Below, in pieces: positions 6,791 through 13,950 of a DNA stretch of 14,535 nucleotides (position 1 is the stretch's first letter; each line of letters starts with the position of its first letter). Made by a program: the position numbers and the translations under genes. The notes beneath the pieces are model-generated. The model saw nothing but the letters and a program-made list of their open reading frames with translations. It was not told the origin of the DNA and made no database searches. The DNA is taken from positions 1 through 14,535 of the forward strand of contig JAZOTD010000038.1 in assembly GCA_045657465.1 (NCBI GenBank). The letters run 5' to 3'. The DNA comes from RGIG1681 sp045657465. GTDB lineage: Bacteria; Bacillota; Clostridia; Christensenellales; UBA1242.

Positions 6791-6848
6791 TGTGTAAAAA
6801 CTGGTGAAGAACACAAATTATCGGCAGAAAATGCCTAGTTTTTTCACA
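6791..6848 (+). terminator. Weak terminator-like structure after the PolC-like gene
   Basis: GGCA (6823-6826) and TGCC (6832-6835) form a short hairpin with a GAAAA loop, followed within three bases by six T's (6839-6844). An outer arm TGTGTAAAAACT (6791-6802) can pair with AGTTTTTTCACA (6837-6848) with one mismatch. Placement between a gene end and a strong promoter fits a terminator, but the GC-rich stem is only 4 bp, so the call is weak. Confidence 0.35.
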
Positions 6849-6876
6849 AAAAACTCAATAATTTCAGCATTAGCAC

Positions 6877-6905
6877 TTGCAAAAAACATAAATTAGATAT
6901 ATAAT
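6877..6905 (+). promoter_or_regulatory. Sigma-A type promoter for the rimP-nusA-infB operon
   Basis: TTGCAA (6877-6882) and a perfect TATAAT (6900-6905) are separated by exactly 17 bp. The predicted start at about 6912 gives a leader of roughly 70 bases before rimP. It lies in the only long gene-free gap of the window, upstream of a nine-gene cluster, which supports its being the main operon promoter. Confidence 0.75.
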
Positions 6906-6924
6906 AAGTTTATACGATAGCTTG

Positions 6925-6960
6925 AAATTTGGGGAGTGGTGAGAACCACTCCTAAAATTT
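6925..6960 (+). promoter_or_regulatory. Leader hairpin with GNRA loop upstream of rimP
   Basis: GGAGTGGT (6933-6940) pairs perfectly with ACCACTCC (6945-6952) across a GAGA loop, which is a GNRA tetraloop. Outer AAATTT blocks (6925-6930 and 6955-6960) can extend the stem. Only a short T4 follows, so it is not a convincing terminator. CTCCT in the 3' arm (6949-6953) is complementary to the rimP ribosome binding site AGGAG (6973-6977), so a switch between two structures is possible. No function is proven. Confidence 0.55.
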
Positions 6961-6983
6961 TGTAAAAAATTAAGGAGATGCGT

Positions 6984-7442
6984 ATGTCAAAAATTTCTGA
7001 ACAAGTAGAAAACTTTATTGCTCCAATAGTTGAAAAACTTGGTTGTGAAATTGTCGAAGTTGAGTTTGCAAAAAAATATAATGGAGACAATTTAACTGTG
7101 TTTATTGACAAAAAAGGTGGGGTTACATTAGAAGATTGTGAAGCTGTTCACACTGCTATTGATGAACCACTTGATGAGCTTGACCCAACAATGGGCAAAC
7201 CTTACACTTTAAATGTTTCAAGTCCAGGTATTGACAGACCAATCGTGACCGACAAAGACTACACAAGGGTTCTTGATGAAGTGCTTGAGGTTAAGTTGTT
7301 TCAAGCTATTGAAAAGAAAAAAGTTTTCGTTGGAAAATTAACAGAATTTAACGAAACAACAATCACATTAGAAATCGATGGAAATCCATTCATTTTAGAC
7401 CGAAAGATGATTTCAAAAGCAACAAAATATATAGATTTTTAG
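6984..7442 (+). CDS. rimP: Ribosome maturation factor RimP
   Basis: RimP is a cytosolic assembly factor for the 30S subunit. The 152-residue protein has the expected two-part layout: an N-terminal alpha/beta domain (GCEIVEVEFAKKYNGDNLTVFIDKKGGVTLEDCEAVH) with the family's strong SSPGIDRPI motif near residue 80, then an SH3-like C-terminal domain (EVLEVKLFQAIEKKKVFVGKLTEF). The start is ATG 6984, six bases after AAGGAG (6972-6977); the in-frame ATG at 6978 abuts the Shine-Dalgarno and is unlikely. It is the first gene of the nusA-infB operon, its usual position. The stop codon overlaps the ribosome binding site of nusA. Confidence 0.95.
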   Translation: MSKISEQVENFIAPIVEKLGCEIVEVEFAKKYNGDNLTVFIDKKGGVTLEDCEAVHTAIDEPLDELDPTMGKPYTLNVSSPGIDRPIVTDKDYTRVLDEVLEVKLFQAIEKKKVFVGKLTEFNETTITLEIDGNPFILDRKMISKATKYIDF

Positions 7443-7452
7443 GAGAAACATT

Positions 7453-8580
7453 ATGACAAACAAAGATTTTTTCTTGGCGCTTGAAGCTTTAGAAAAAGAA
7501 AAGGGAATCGAAAAAGAATATTTTATTGAATCACTCAAAACGGCTCTTGCAACGGCTTATAAGAGAAATTTTGATGAGATTCGTCCGGTAGAAGTTGAAA
7601 TTAAACCAGAGAAATATTCTATCGATATTTATGCTTATCAAACAATCGTTGCTGAAGTTGAAAATCCTGATGCTGAAATTTCACTTCAAGATGCAAAACT
7701 TATTAAAAAGACTGCAAAGATTGGCGATAGAATCAAAACTCCACTTGCCCCAAAAGAATTTGGAAGAATTGCAGCAGGCACTGCAAAGCAAGTTATCACA
7801 CAAAGACTTCGTGAAAGAGAAAAGAGTTCTGCTTATGGCGAGTTTGAAAGCAAAGTTGACACACTTATGACTGGTATTGTGAACAGAAACGATGCTGGCA
7901 ATGTTTACATTGAGTTTCCAGGTAGCAACATTGAAGGTGTTATGATGCCTTATGACCAAATCTCAACAGAAAAATATAATGTTGGTGACAGACTTAAAGT
8001 TTATGTAAAAAAGCTTCGTGAAACTGCATCTGGTGTTCAAGCAATTGTTTCAAGATCTTATGCTGGTTTTGTTAAGAAACTTTTTGAACTTGAAGTTCCT
8101 GAAATTCAAGAAGGCGTTGTTGAAATCGTGAACGTTGTTCGTGAAGTTGGTTACAGAACAAAAATTGCTATTAATTCAAAAGACCCTAACGTTGACGCTC
8201 TTGGTGCTTGTGTTGGTGCAAAGGGTGTGAGAGTTAACTCAATTGTTTACCAACTTGGTGGCGAAAAAATTGATATTATCGTTTGGTCAGATGATCCATT
8301 TGAATATATCGCTAGAGCACTTTCTCCAGCAAAGGTTATTTCAGTTGAAATCGATGAAATTACAAAATCTGCTAGAGTAATTGTTCCTGATGACAAGTTG
8401 TCACTTGCAATCGGCAAAGGCGGACAAAACGTTAGACTTGCTGCAAAACTTACAAACTGGAAGATTGATGTTAAGAGTGAAAGCAGAGCAAGTGAAGAAC
8501 AAAAGGTTGAAGCTAGTCACACAGATGTTGATGACATTGGCGGAATCTTTGGTGGAACAGAAGATATTAATCTTGACTAA
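7453..8580 (+). CDS. nusA: Transcription termination/antitermination factor NusA
   Basis: NusA binds RNA polymerase and nascent RNA and controls pausing, termination and antitermination. The 375-residue length matches the short Gram-positive form, which lacks the C-terminal acidic repeats of E. coli NusA. Domains in order are an N-terminal RNAP-binding domain (1-125, with FIESLKTALATAYKRNF), an S1 domain (about 133-200, LMTGIVNRNDAGNVYIEFPGSNIEGVM), KH1 (about 205-280, with KDPNVDALGACVGAKGVRV) and KH2 (about 285-345, with DDKLSLAIGKGGQNVRLAAKLT). Both KH GxxG-type loops are intact. The ribosome binding site AGGAG overlaps the rimP stop. The last 25 residues are acidic and Gly-rich with no known domain. 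Confidence 0.97.
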   Translation: MTNKDFFLALEALEKEKGIEKEYFIESLKTALATAYKRNFDEIRPVEVEIKPEKYSIDIYAYQTIVAEVENPDAEISLQDAKLIKKTAKIGDRIKTPLAPKEFGRIAAGTAKQVITQRLREREKSSAYGEFESKVDTLMTGIVNRNDAGNVYIEFPGSNIEGVMMPYDQISTEKYNVGDRLKVYVKKLRETASGVQAIVSRSYAGFVKKLFELEVPEIQEGVVEIVNVVREVGYRTKIAINSKDPNVDALGACVGAKGVRVNSIVYQLGGEKIDIIVWSDDPFEYIARALSPAKVISVEIDEITKSARVIVPDDKLSLAIGKGGQNVRLAAKLTNWKIDVKSESRASEEQKVEASHTDVDDIGGIFGGTEDINLD

Positions 8581-8595
8581 TATATGAGGTGAGTT

Positions 8596-8859
8596 ATGCC
8601 AAATCATGAACCTGAAAGAACATGCATTGTATGCAGAACTAAAGGTGATAAGTCCAAATTTTTAAAGATCGTGAAAAACAAAGACGGCGAAGTTTTAATC
8701 GAGAAAGATAAAAAATTAGACGGACGTGGAGCATATATTTGCAAAAAACAAGAATGTCTTGCAAAGTGCGGAAAAACCAAGGCATTAAATCGTGTTTTTA
8801 AGTGCAATGTTCCAGAAAATGTTTATGAGGGTATTGCAAATGAAACCACAATTAATTAA
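8596..8859 (+). CDS. rnpM: RNase P modulator RnpM (YlxR family)
   Basis: This 87-residue protein is of the YlxR (DUF448) family, always found between nusA and infB; in B. subtilis it has been described as RnpM, a protein that binds and modulates RNase P RNA. Visible hallmarks are PERTCIVCRTKGDKSKFLKIVK near the N-terminus and LDGRGAYICKKQECLAKCGKTKALNRVF, with the family's GRGAY-C core and basic surface. The CIVC and CKKQEC/C cysteines could form a metal site in this lineage; that is inference. The start follows GAGGTGA (8586-8592). The end overlaps the next gene by 20 bases. Confidence 0.93.
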   Translation: MPNHEPERTCIVCRTKGDKSKFLKIVKNKDGEVLIEKDKKLDGRGAYICKKQECLAKCGKTKALNRVFKCNVPENVYEGIANETTIN

Positions 8860-9139
8860 AATAAAAACATACGTAGGCTTTGCAATTAAGTCGAGACAAA
8901 TAATATATGGTGTTGACGATATATTAAAGCGAGACTTTAAGGGGCTTGTGCTTATGAGTGAGGCACTTGCAGAGTCTAGTTTAAACAAACTTAAAAACCA
9001 TGTCACTTATGCAGGTGGACAGGTGTTAAGTTTTTCGGCTGAAGATTTCGCTCAAATCTTTGGCAATGAAAACATTAAAGCTGCAGCAATCACAGACAAT
9101 GGGCTTGCTGTTGCAATAAAAAAGAATATGACTAATTAA
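8840..9139 (+). CDS. ylxQ: L7Ae/L30e-family RNA-binding protein (YlxQ-like)
   Basis: This 99-residue protein belongs to the ribosomal L7Ae/L30e/S12e/Gadd45 family and sits at the standard ylxQ position between rnpM and infB. Its members bind kink-turn RNA; the cellular role of YlxQ is not well known. Supporting features are VGFAIKSRQIIYGVDDILKRD (the family's first helix with Gly-rich RNA contact), KGLVLMSEALAESSLNKLKNH (second strand and helix) and IKAAAITDNGLAVAIKK at the C-terminus. ATG 8840 is chosen because GAGGG (8828-8832) lies just upstream; a longer frame back to 8792 would overlap rnpM far more and adds a non-homologous N-terminus. It overlaps rnpM by 20 bases, so translation is likely coupled. 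Confidence 0.88.
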   Translation: MKPQLIKIKTYVGFAIKSRQIIYGVDDILKRDFKGLVLMSEALAESSLNKLKNHVTYAGGQVLSFSAEDFAQIFGNENIKAAAITDNGLAVAIKKNMTN

Positions 9140-9158
9140 TTTGGTCGTGGAGGAAATC

Positions 9159-11705
9159 TTGAATAAAACAGAAAACAAAGCAAATGTTGATTTTTCTAAC
9201 ATTAGAGAAATGCAAAACATCATTAAAACAAACGGAATCTCAAATCTTGCAGTTAATTTAAAGTCTTTTAGACAAAGACTTAATTTGGTTGCGTCAAAAA
9301 TTGTTGAAACAAAGAAGGCTATTACTGCAAAACAAGCAGAAGCAGAACAAGCAAAGGTTAAGGTTGAAGTTAAAGCTGAACCAGTTAAGGTTGAAAAAGC
9401 TCCTGTTGAGAAGCCAGCTCAAAAACCAGCTCCTGCACAAAATGGCTATCAAAACCGCCAAAACACAAACTTTAATAAGAACAACGGACAAGGTTTTGGT
9501 CAAAGACAAAATGGCTTTAATGGTCAAAACAGACAAAATGGAAAGTTTACTCCAACTGGTGAAAGACGTTTTGACAATAGAGATGGTTCAAGACCAAACT
9601 CATACACAAATGACAATAGATTCCAAAGAAATGGTGAAAATAACAGACAAGGTGCAAATGGTTTCCAAAGAAAACCTTTTGGTGCACAAAATTCAAATGG
9701 TTCAAGTTTTGCTCCAAGACTTCCTAAACCAACAGAAAGCTTTGATGCTAGCACTCTTGCTAAAAACAACAACAGAACTGCTCCAAAAAAGAAAAATCAA
9801 GAGCATAATGGTGAAGGCAAGAAGGCTTTAAACAAAAAAGCTTTGATGATGAGAGGATATACTGGTTCTAATGATATGGATGAAAACGATGTTGTTAGAA
9901 AACACAGCAAGAAAGCAAAAGAAGAAGTTGCTACTCAAAGAGTTGTTCAAAAAATCGAACATGCAGTTATCACAACAGACAACTTAACTGTTAAGATTTT
10001 GGCAGAAACAATCGGCAAATCTGTTCCAGAACTTATGGGCAAGTTCTTGCTTTTGGGCATGATGGTTAACATCAACAGCAACATTGATTATGAATCAGCT
10101 GAACTTGTTGCTTCTGAATTTGGCATCACACTTGAAAAGAAAGTTGAAAAGAGTTTTGAAGAAAAACTTGCAGACAGCTTTTCTGAAGTGGTTGATGAAG
10201 AAAAAGATTTGGTTAAGAGACCTGCAGTTGTCTGCGTTATGGGTCACGTTGACCACGGAAAAACCTCACTTCTTGACCAGATTAGAAAAACCAATGTCGT
10301 TGCTGGCGAAGCTGGTGGCATCACTCAAAGCATTGGTGCATACACAATTCAAGTTAATGGTGAAGACATCACCTTTATTGACACTCCAGGACACGCTGCA
10401 TTTACTGCAATGCGTGAACGTGGTGCAAAACTGACTGATATTGCAATTTTGATTGTTGCTGCAGATGATGGTGTTATGCCACAAACTGTTGAATGTATTA
10501 AACAAATCAAACAAACAGGTTGTCCAATGATTGTTGCAATCAACAAGATTGACAGACCTGGTGCAAATATTGACAATGTTAAAACACAACTTGCAAATTA
10601 TGACGTTCTTCCAGAAGAATGGGGTGGCGATGCAATTATGGTTCCTATTTCAGCTAAAATGGGTCAAAATATCGACAAACTTTTAGAAATGGTGCTATTT
10701 GTTGCTGAATATCAAAATCTCACAGCAAACCCAAAGAGAAAGGCTTCTGGTTCAATTATTGAAGCTAAACTTGACAAGGGAGTTGGTGCGGTTGCCACTG
10801 TTCTTGTTCAAAACGGAACACTTAATGTTGGTGACTATGTTGTCGTTGGAACTTGCACAGGAAAGATTCGTGCAATGATGAATGACAAGAATGAAAGAAT
10901 TAAATCTGCTGGTCCATCAACAGCTGTTCAAGTTATGGGCTTGTCAGGAGTTCCAAACGCTGGTGATGAGCTTTATGTTGTAGATGAAAAGATGAGCAGA
11001 CAAGTTGCACTTGAACGTCAAAATCAAGCAAAGGTAGACATGATTAAGAGTGCAGACCTTTCAATCGAGAACATGATGAACAAGATTGCTGATAGCAATT
11101 TCAAAGACTACAACGTAATTGTAAAAGCAGATGTTCAAGGTTCAGTTGAAGCGTTGAAACAATCACTTCTTGAAATTCAAAATGAAGAAGTTAAGGTTAG
11201 ATTTGTTAGTGGTGGCGTTGGTGCAATCAACGAAAACGACGTAAGCTTGGCTCAAGCTTCGCATGCTCTTATTGTTGCATTTAACACAAAAGCTGACTTC
11301 AAAGCAAAAGTTCTTGCTGATAAATATAAAGTAGAAATCAAAAACTCAAAAATCATTTACGAAGTTATTGACTATATTACAGAAAAAATCAGCAAAATGG
11401 TTACACCAAAATATAAAGAAGTTGTTACTGGACACGCAGAAATTAGAGCGACATTCAAAGCTAGTAAAGTCGGTCTCATTGCCGGAACTTATGTGCTTGA
11501 CGGAAAGATTTCTAGAAACAGCAAGGTTCGCGTTTACAGAGGCGACAAGAAAATATTTGAAGGTGAAATTTCAACACTTCAAAGAGAAAAGAATGAAGCA
11601 AAAGATGTTGATGCTGGCTTTGAATGTGGTGTTACATTCAACGGCTTCACAGACTTTGTTGTTGGTGATACTTTTGAAACATATTCACTTGAAAGAATTA
11701 ATTAA
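9159..11705 (+). CDS. infB: Translation initiation factor IF-2
   Basis: IF-2 is the GTPase that brings formyl-Met-tRNA to the 30S P site and promotes subunit joining. The protein is 848 residues from a TTG start at 9159, chosen because GGAGG (9149-9153) is perfectly spaced before it. Layout: a basic/acidic N-terminus (1-94), an Asn/Gln/Gly/Phe/Arg-rich disordered segment (95-187), an IF2_N module (about 268-320, LTVKILAETIGKSVPELMGKFLLLG), the G domain with GHVDHGKT (362-369), GGITQS (386-391), DTPGH (408-412) and NKID (462-465), then domains II-III and the C-terminal fMet-tRNA-binding beta barrel (RATFKASKVGLIAGTYVLDG). The G2 motif has Ser where His is usual (GGITQH). It follows ylxQ by 19 bases. 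Confidence 0.97.
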   Translation: MNKTENKANVDFSNIREMQNIIKTNGISNLAVNLKSFRQRLNLVASKIVETKKAITAKQAEAEQAKVKVEVKAEPVKVEKAPVEKPAQKPAPAQNGYQNRQNTNFNKNNGQGFGQRQNGFNGQNRQNGKFTPTGERRFDNRDGSRPNSYTNDNRFQRNGENNRQGANGFQRKPFGAQNSNGSSFAPRLPKPTESFDASTLAKNNNRTAPKKKNQEHNGEGKKALNKKALMMRGYTGSNDMDENDVVRKHSKKAKEEVATQRVVQKIEHAVITTDNLTVKILAETIGKSVPELMGKFLLLGMMVNINSNIDYESAELVASEFGITLEKKVEKSFEEKLADSFSEVVDEEKDLVKRPAVVCVMGHVDHGKTSLLDQIRKTNVVAGEAGGITQSIGAYTIQVNGEDITFIDTPGHAAFTAMRERGAKLTDIAILIVAADDGVMPQTVECIKQIKQTGCPMIVAINKIDRPGANIDNVKTQLANYDVLPEEWGGDAIMVPISAKMGQNIDKLLEMVLFVAEYQNLTANPKRKASGSIIEAKLDKGVGAVATVLVQNGTLNVGDYVVVGTCTGKIRAMMNDKNERIKSAGPSTAVQVMGLSGVPNAGDELYVVDEKMSRQVALERQNQAKVDMIKSADLSIENMMNKIADSNFKDYNVIVKADVQGSVEALKQSLLEIQNEEVKVRFVSGGVGAINENDVSLAQASHALIVAFNTKADFKAKVLADKYKVEIKNSKIIYEVIDYITEKISKMVTPKYKEVVTGHAEIRATFKASKVGLIAGTYVLDGKISRNSKVRVYRGDKKIFEGEISTLQREKNEAKDVDAGFECGVTFNGFTDFVVGDTFETYSLERIN

Positions 11706-11707
11706 TG

Positions 11708-11728
11708 AGAGAGAGTTTATCTCTCTCT
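11708..11728 (+). other. GA/CT hairpin between infB and rbfA
   Basis: AGAGAGAG (11708-11715) pairs perfectly with CTCTCTCT (11721-11728) around a TTTAT loop, beginning three bases after the infB stop. No T-run follows, so it is unlikely to be a full terminator. It may stabilise or mark processing of the infB mRNA, or set the infB/rbfA ratio; this is inference. The rbfA ribosome binding site lies nine bases downstream. Confidence 0.5.
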
Positions 11729-11749
11729 GTTAATTTAGGAGATATTTTT

Positions 11750-12109
11750 ATGGCAAATAAAAGAATGAGTCGTGTAGATGGAGAAATTCAAAAAGCACTT
11801 GCTTCAATCATTTCAAAGTTCGACGATTCTGAACTTGCAAATGCACTTATTTCTATTATGAAAGTTGACACATATGCAGACTTTTCTTATGCAAAAGTTT
11901 ATATTAGCGTATTTGGAGATACAGACAAAAAGAAATCTGTTGTGAAAAAACTTAATGAAAATCAAAAAGCTATTAGATTTGAGCTTGCTCACAAGTTAAG
12001 ACTTAGAACCGTTCCTGAACTACACTTTATTGTTGATGAACTTGAAGAAAAGGCTGAAAGAATAATGAAGTTGTTTGAGCAAATTGAAGGAGATGATTTA
12101 AATGCTTAA
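11750..12109 (+). CDS. rbfA: Ribosome-binding factor A
   Basis: RbfA binds the 30S subunit and assists 16S rRNA 5'-end maturation and cold-shock adaptation. The 119-residue protein has the usual start (MANKRMSRVDGEIQKALASII, matching the R-v-x-x-x-I-x-x-x-L helix), a central KH-like domain with ADFSYAKVYISVFGD (family motif D-l-s-x-A-k-V-y-v-s), and LRLRTVPELHFIVDE, the highly conserved RbfA signature (L-R-x-x-P-E-L-x-F). ATG 11750 follows AGGAGA (11737-11742). A longer frame reaching back to 11705 would place the hairpin inside the gene and is rejected. The last eight bases overlap nrnA. Confidence 0.95.
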   Translation: MANKRMSRVDGEIQKALASIISKFDDSELANALISIMKVDTYADFSYAKVYISVFGDTDKKKSVVKKLNENQKAIRFELAHKLRLRTVPELHFIVDELEEKAERIMKLFEQIEGDDLNA

Positions 12110-13067
12110 TGAAGTTGTAGACCTGCTTAAATCGTCAAACAATGTTGCTATTTATGTTCACATAAACACTGATTGTGATGCAATGGGTTCATCACTTGCA
12201 CTCAAACTTGCACTTGAAGACATGGGCAAATATGTTGATATCTATGCAAACTCAAATTTTCCATTGGCATTTGAGTTTTATGGTGATCATATGAAAACCG
12301 TTAACACAAAGACTGTTGAGGGAAATTATGACCTTGCAGTTTGCTTGGATTGTGCATCTGAAGGCAGACTTGGAAAATATAAATTCACATATAGAAAACG
12401 TGTTGAAAACACTTTGAATATTGACCATCACGCAACAAACGAAAAATATTGTAAGGTAAATTATATTCAAAAGGCGTCATCAACATGTGAAATATTGTTT
12501 GATATAATGCAAGAAATGAATGTGAGATTTTCTCCTGAAATGTGTAAGTTTTTAATTTCAGGAATTGCCACAGATACAGGCAAGTTTTCACACGCAGTTT
12601 CAACCAAGACTTTTGTTATACTTTCAAAACTATTAAGATATGGAAAGATTTCAATTGAAGATATAACAACACCTCTGTTTAACTCACTTACCGCTGAAAG
12701 TTTTAATTTGATGAAATTGGCTTATCAAAAGATTGAGTTTTATTCAAACAAAAAACTTGCAGTAATCATGTTTTCAAGAGAAGATTTCATAGAAACAAAC
12801 ACAACTCTTGACGACACTGATGCATTGCCAGACATTCCAATGCAATTGAAAGATGTTTGTTTTGGAATTTTGGCATCACAAGATGACAAAGGATATTTTA
12901 GAGTTTCATTTAGATCAAAAGGTGATGTTTCTGCAAGAGCGGTTGCTGAAACCTTTGGTGGTGGCGGACACAAAAACGCAAGTGGCTGCAAATTATATGG
13001 AACTTTTGATGAAGTAAAACAACGATTAATTGACAGTGTTTTACAAACATTAGGATGGGAAAAATGA
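12102..13067 (+). CDS. nrnA: DHH-family oligoribonuclease / pAp phosphatase NrnA
   Basis: NrnA degrades 2-5-nt RNA oligomers and dephosphorylates 3'-phosphoadenosine 5'-phosphate; Mn-dependent, cytosolic. The 321-residue length is standard. DHH domain motifs are HINTDCDAMGS (H20, D24, D26), LDCA (D83), NIDHHATN (D108, H109, H110) and GIATDTG (D158), so all metal ligands are kept. The C-terminal DHHA1 domain has FGGGGHKNASG at about 285-295, the substrate-binding Gly-rich loop. In the first motif Cys replaces the more common Pro/Gly of DxD (DPD/DGD). GGAG just upstream and an 8-base overlap with rbfA suggest coupled translation. rbfA-nrnA-truB is the standard Bacillota order. Confidence 0.95.
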   Translation: MLNEVVDLLKSSNNVAIYVHINTDCDAMGSSLALKLALEDMGKYVDIYANSNFPLAFEFYGDHMKTVNTKTVEGNYDLAVCLDCASEGRLGKYKFTYRKRVENTLNIDHHATNEKYCKVNYIQKASSTCEILFDIMQEMNVRFSPEMCKFLISGIATDTGKFSHAVSTKTFVILSKLLRYGKISIEDITTPLFNSLTAESFNLMKLAYQKIEFYSNKKLAVIMFSREDFIETNTTLDDTDALPDIPMQLKDVCFGILASQDDKGYFRVSFRSKGDVSARAVAETFGGGGHKNASGCKLYGTFDEVKQRLIDSVLQTLGWEK

Positions 13068-13948
13068 CACCTATAACGGGTTTTGTTAACATTATTAAAC
13101 CAACAGGAATGACATCTTCGGATGTCGTTTTGCGTGTCAAAAAAATTCTTAAAACAAAAAAAGTGGGGCATTTAGGAACTCTTGATCCAGCGGCATCAGG
13201 AGTGCTTCCAGTTGCAGTTGGAAAAGCAACAAAGTTTTTTGATTATTTTTTAAATAAAGACAAAATCTATGTTGCGATAGTGAAATTTGGAATAGAAACA
13301 GATAGTTTAGATAGTTTTGGAAATATAACCAATAAAACCGATAAAATTATCGAGCTCGAAGATGTTTTAAAGGTTTTGCGTGAATTTATTGGAGAAATTT
13401 ATCAAACACCTCCAAAATATTCGGCAATTAAGATTAATGGCAGAAAAGCTTGTGATTTAGCACGTGAAAATATTGATTTTGAAATCAAACCTAAAAAGAT
13501 AACCATTCATGATATTAGTAAAATCGAGATGATTGATAAAAATCTTTTTAAGTTTGAAGTTCATTGTTCTGCAGGAACATATATTAGAACATTGTTTTCA
13601 GATATAGCAAAGAGACTAGGTGTGGTTTCAACGACTCCGGTTATAATTAGAATCAAAAGTGGCAGATTTAATCTCGATAATGCAATCACACTTGAAGAGT
13701 TTGAACAATCTCAAAAAACATTGTCAGTTGAGAGTGTATTTGATAATATTTTAATCATTGATACTGATGAAAAAAACGCAAAAAAACTCATAAACGGTGT
13801 AAAAATAACACAAAACGACTTAAATTTGCAAAATAATGATAATAATATAGATGAAGTATTAATTAGATATCAAGATAGATTAATTGGCTTATATGATGCT
13901 AAAAGTGAAGTTTTAAGTCCAATTGTTTATTTATATAATGGAGAATAG
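13064..13948 (+). CDS. truB: tRNA pseudouridine-55 synthase TruB
   Basis: TruB isomerises uridine 55 in the T-loop of tRNAs. The 294-residue protein begins with GFVNIIKPTGMTSSDVV and carries the catalytic motif VGHLGTLDPAASGVLPVAVG with the nucleophile Asp 41. Further family motifs are the Tyr in QTPPKYSAIKINGRKACDLAR and the Arg-containing FEVHCSAGTYIRTLFSDIAKRLG. A small C-terminal region follows that fits the shorter Gram-positive TruB C-terminal domain. The ATG at 13064 overlaps the nrnA stop as ATGA, with AGGA (13052-13055) upstream, indicating translational coupling; the in-frame ATG at 13055 lacks a usable ribosome binding site. Confidence 0.95.
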   Translation: MTPITGFVNIIKPTGMTSSDVVLRVKKILKTKKVGHLGTLDPAASGVLPVAVGKATKFFDYFLNKDKIYVAIVKFGIETDSLDSFGNITNKTDKIIELEDVLKVLREFIGEIYQTPPKYSAIKINGRKACDLARENIDFEIKPKKITIHDISKIEMIDKNLFKFEVHCSAGTYIRTLFSDIAKRLGVVSTTPVIIRIKSGRFNLDNAITLEEFEQSQKTLSVESVFDNILIIDTDEKNAKKLINGVKITQNDLNLQNNDNNIDEVLIRYQDRLIGLYDAKSEVLSPIVYLYNGE

Positions 13949-13950
13949 AT

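Noticed and set aside
6773..6835. Possible continuation of the PolC-like frame beyond its stop
   Set aside because: The frame after TAA reads only 21 codons before the next stop, and that peptide shows no PHP or polymerase motif, so a simple premature stop in a longer polC is not supported.
6978..6983. ATG at 6978 as the rimP start
   Set aside because: It directly abuts the Shine-Dalgarno AAGGAG with no spacer; ATG 6984 has the right distance and fits family N-termini.
9289..9831. 180-codon open frame in the +1 frame inside infB
   Set aside because: It follows the A-rich, low-complexity part of infB and translates to a Lys/Gln/Leu-only sequence without domains. It has no ribosome binding site and is explained by base composition.
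12740..13171. 143-codon antisense open frame across the nrnA-truB junction
   Set aside because: Both sense genes are strongly supported by catalytic motifs here; the antisense translation has no recognisable family and no promoter or ribosome binding site.
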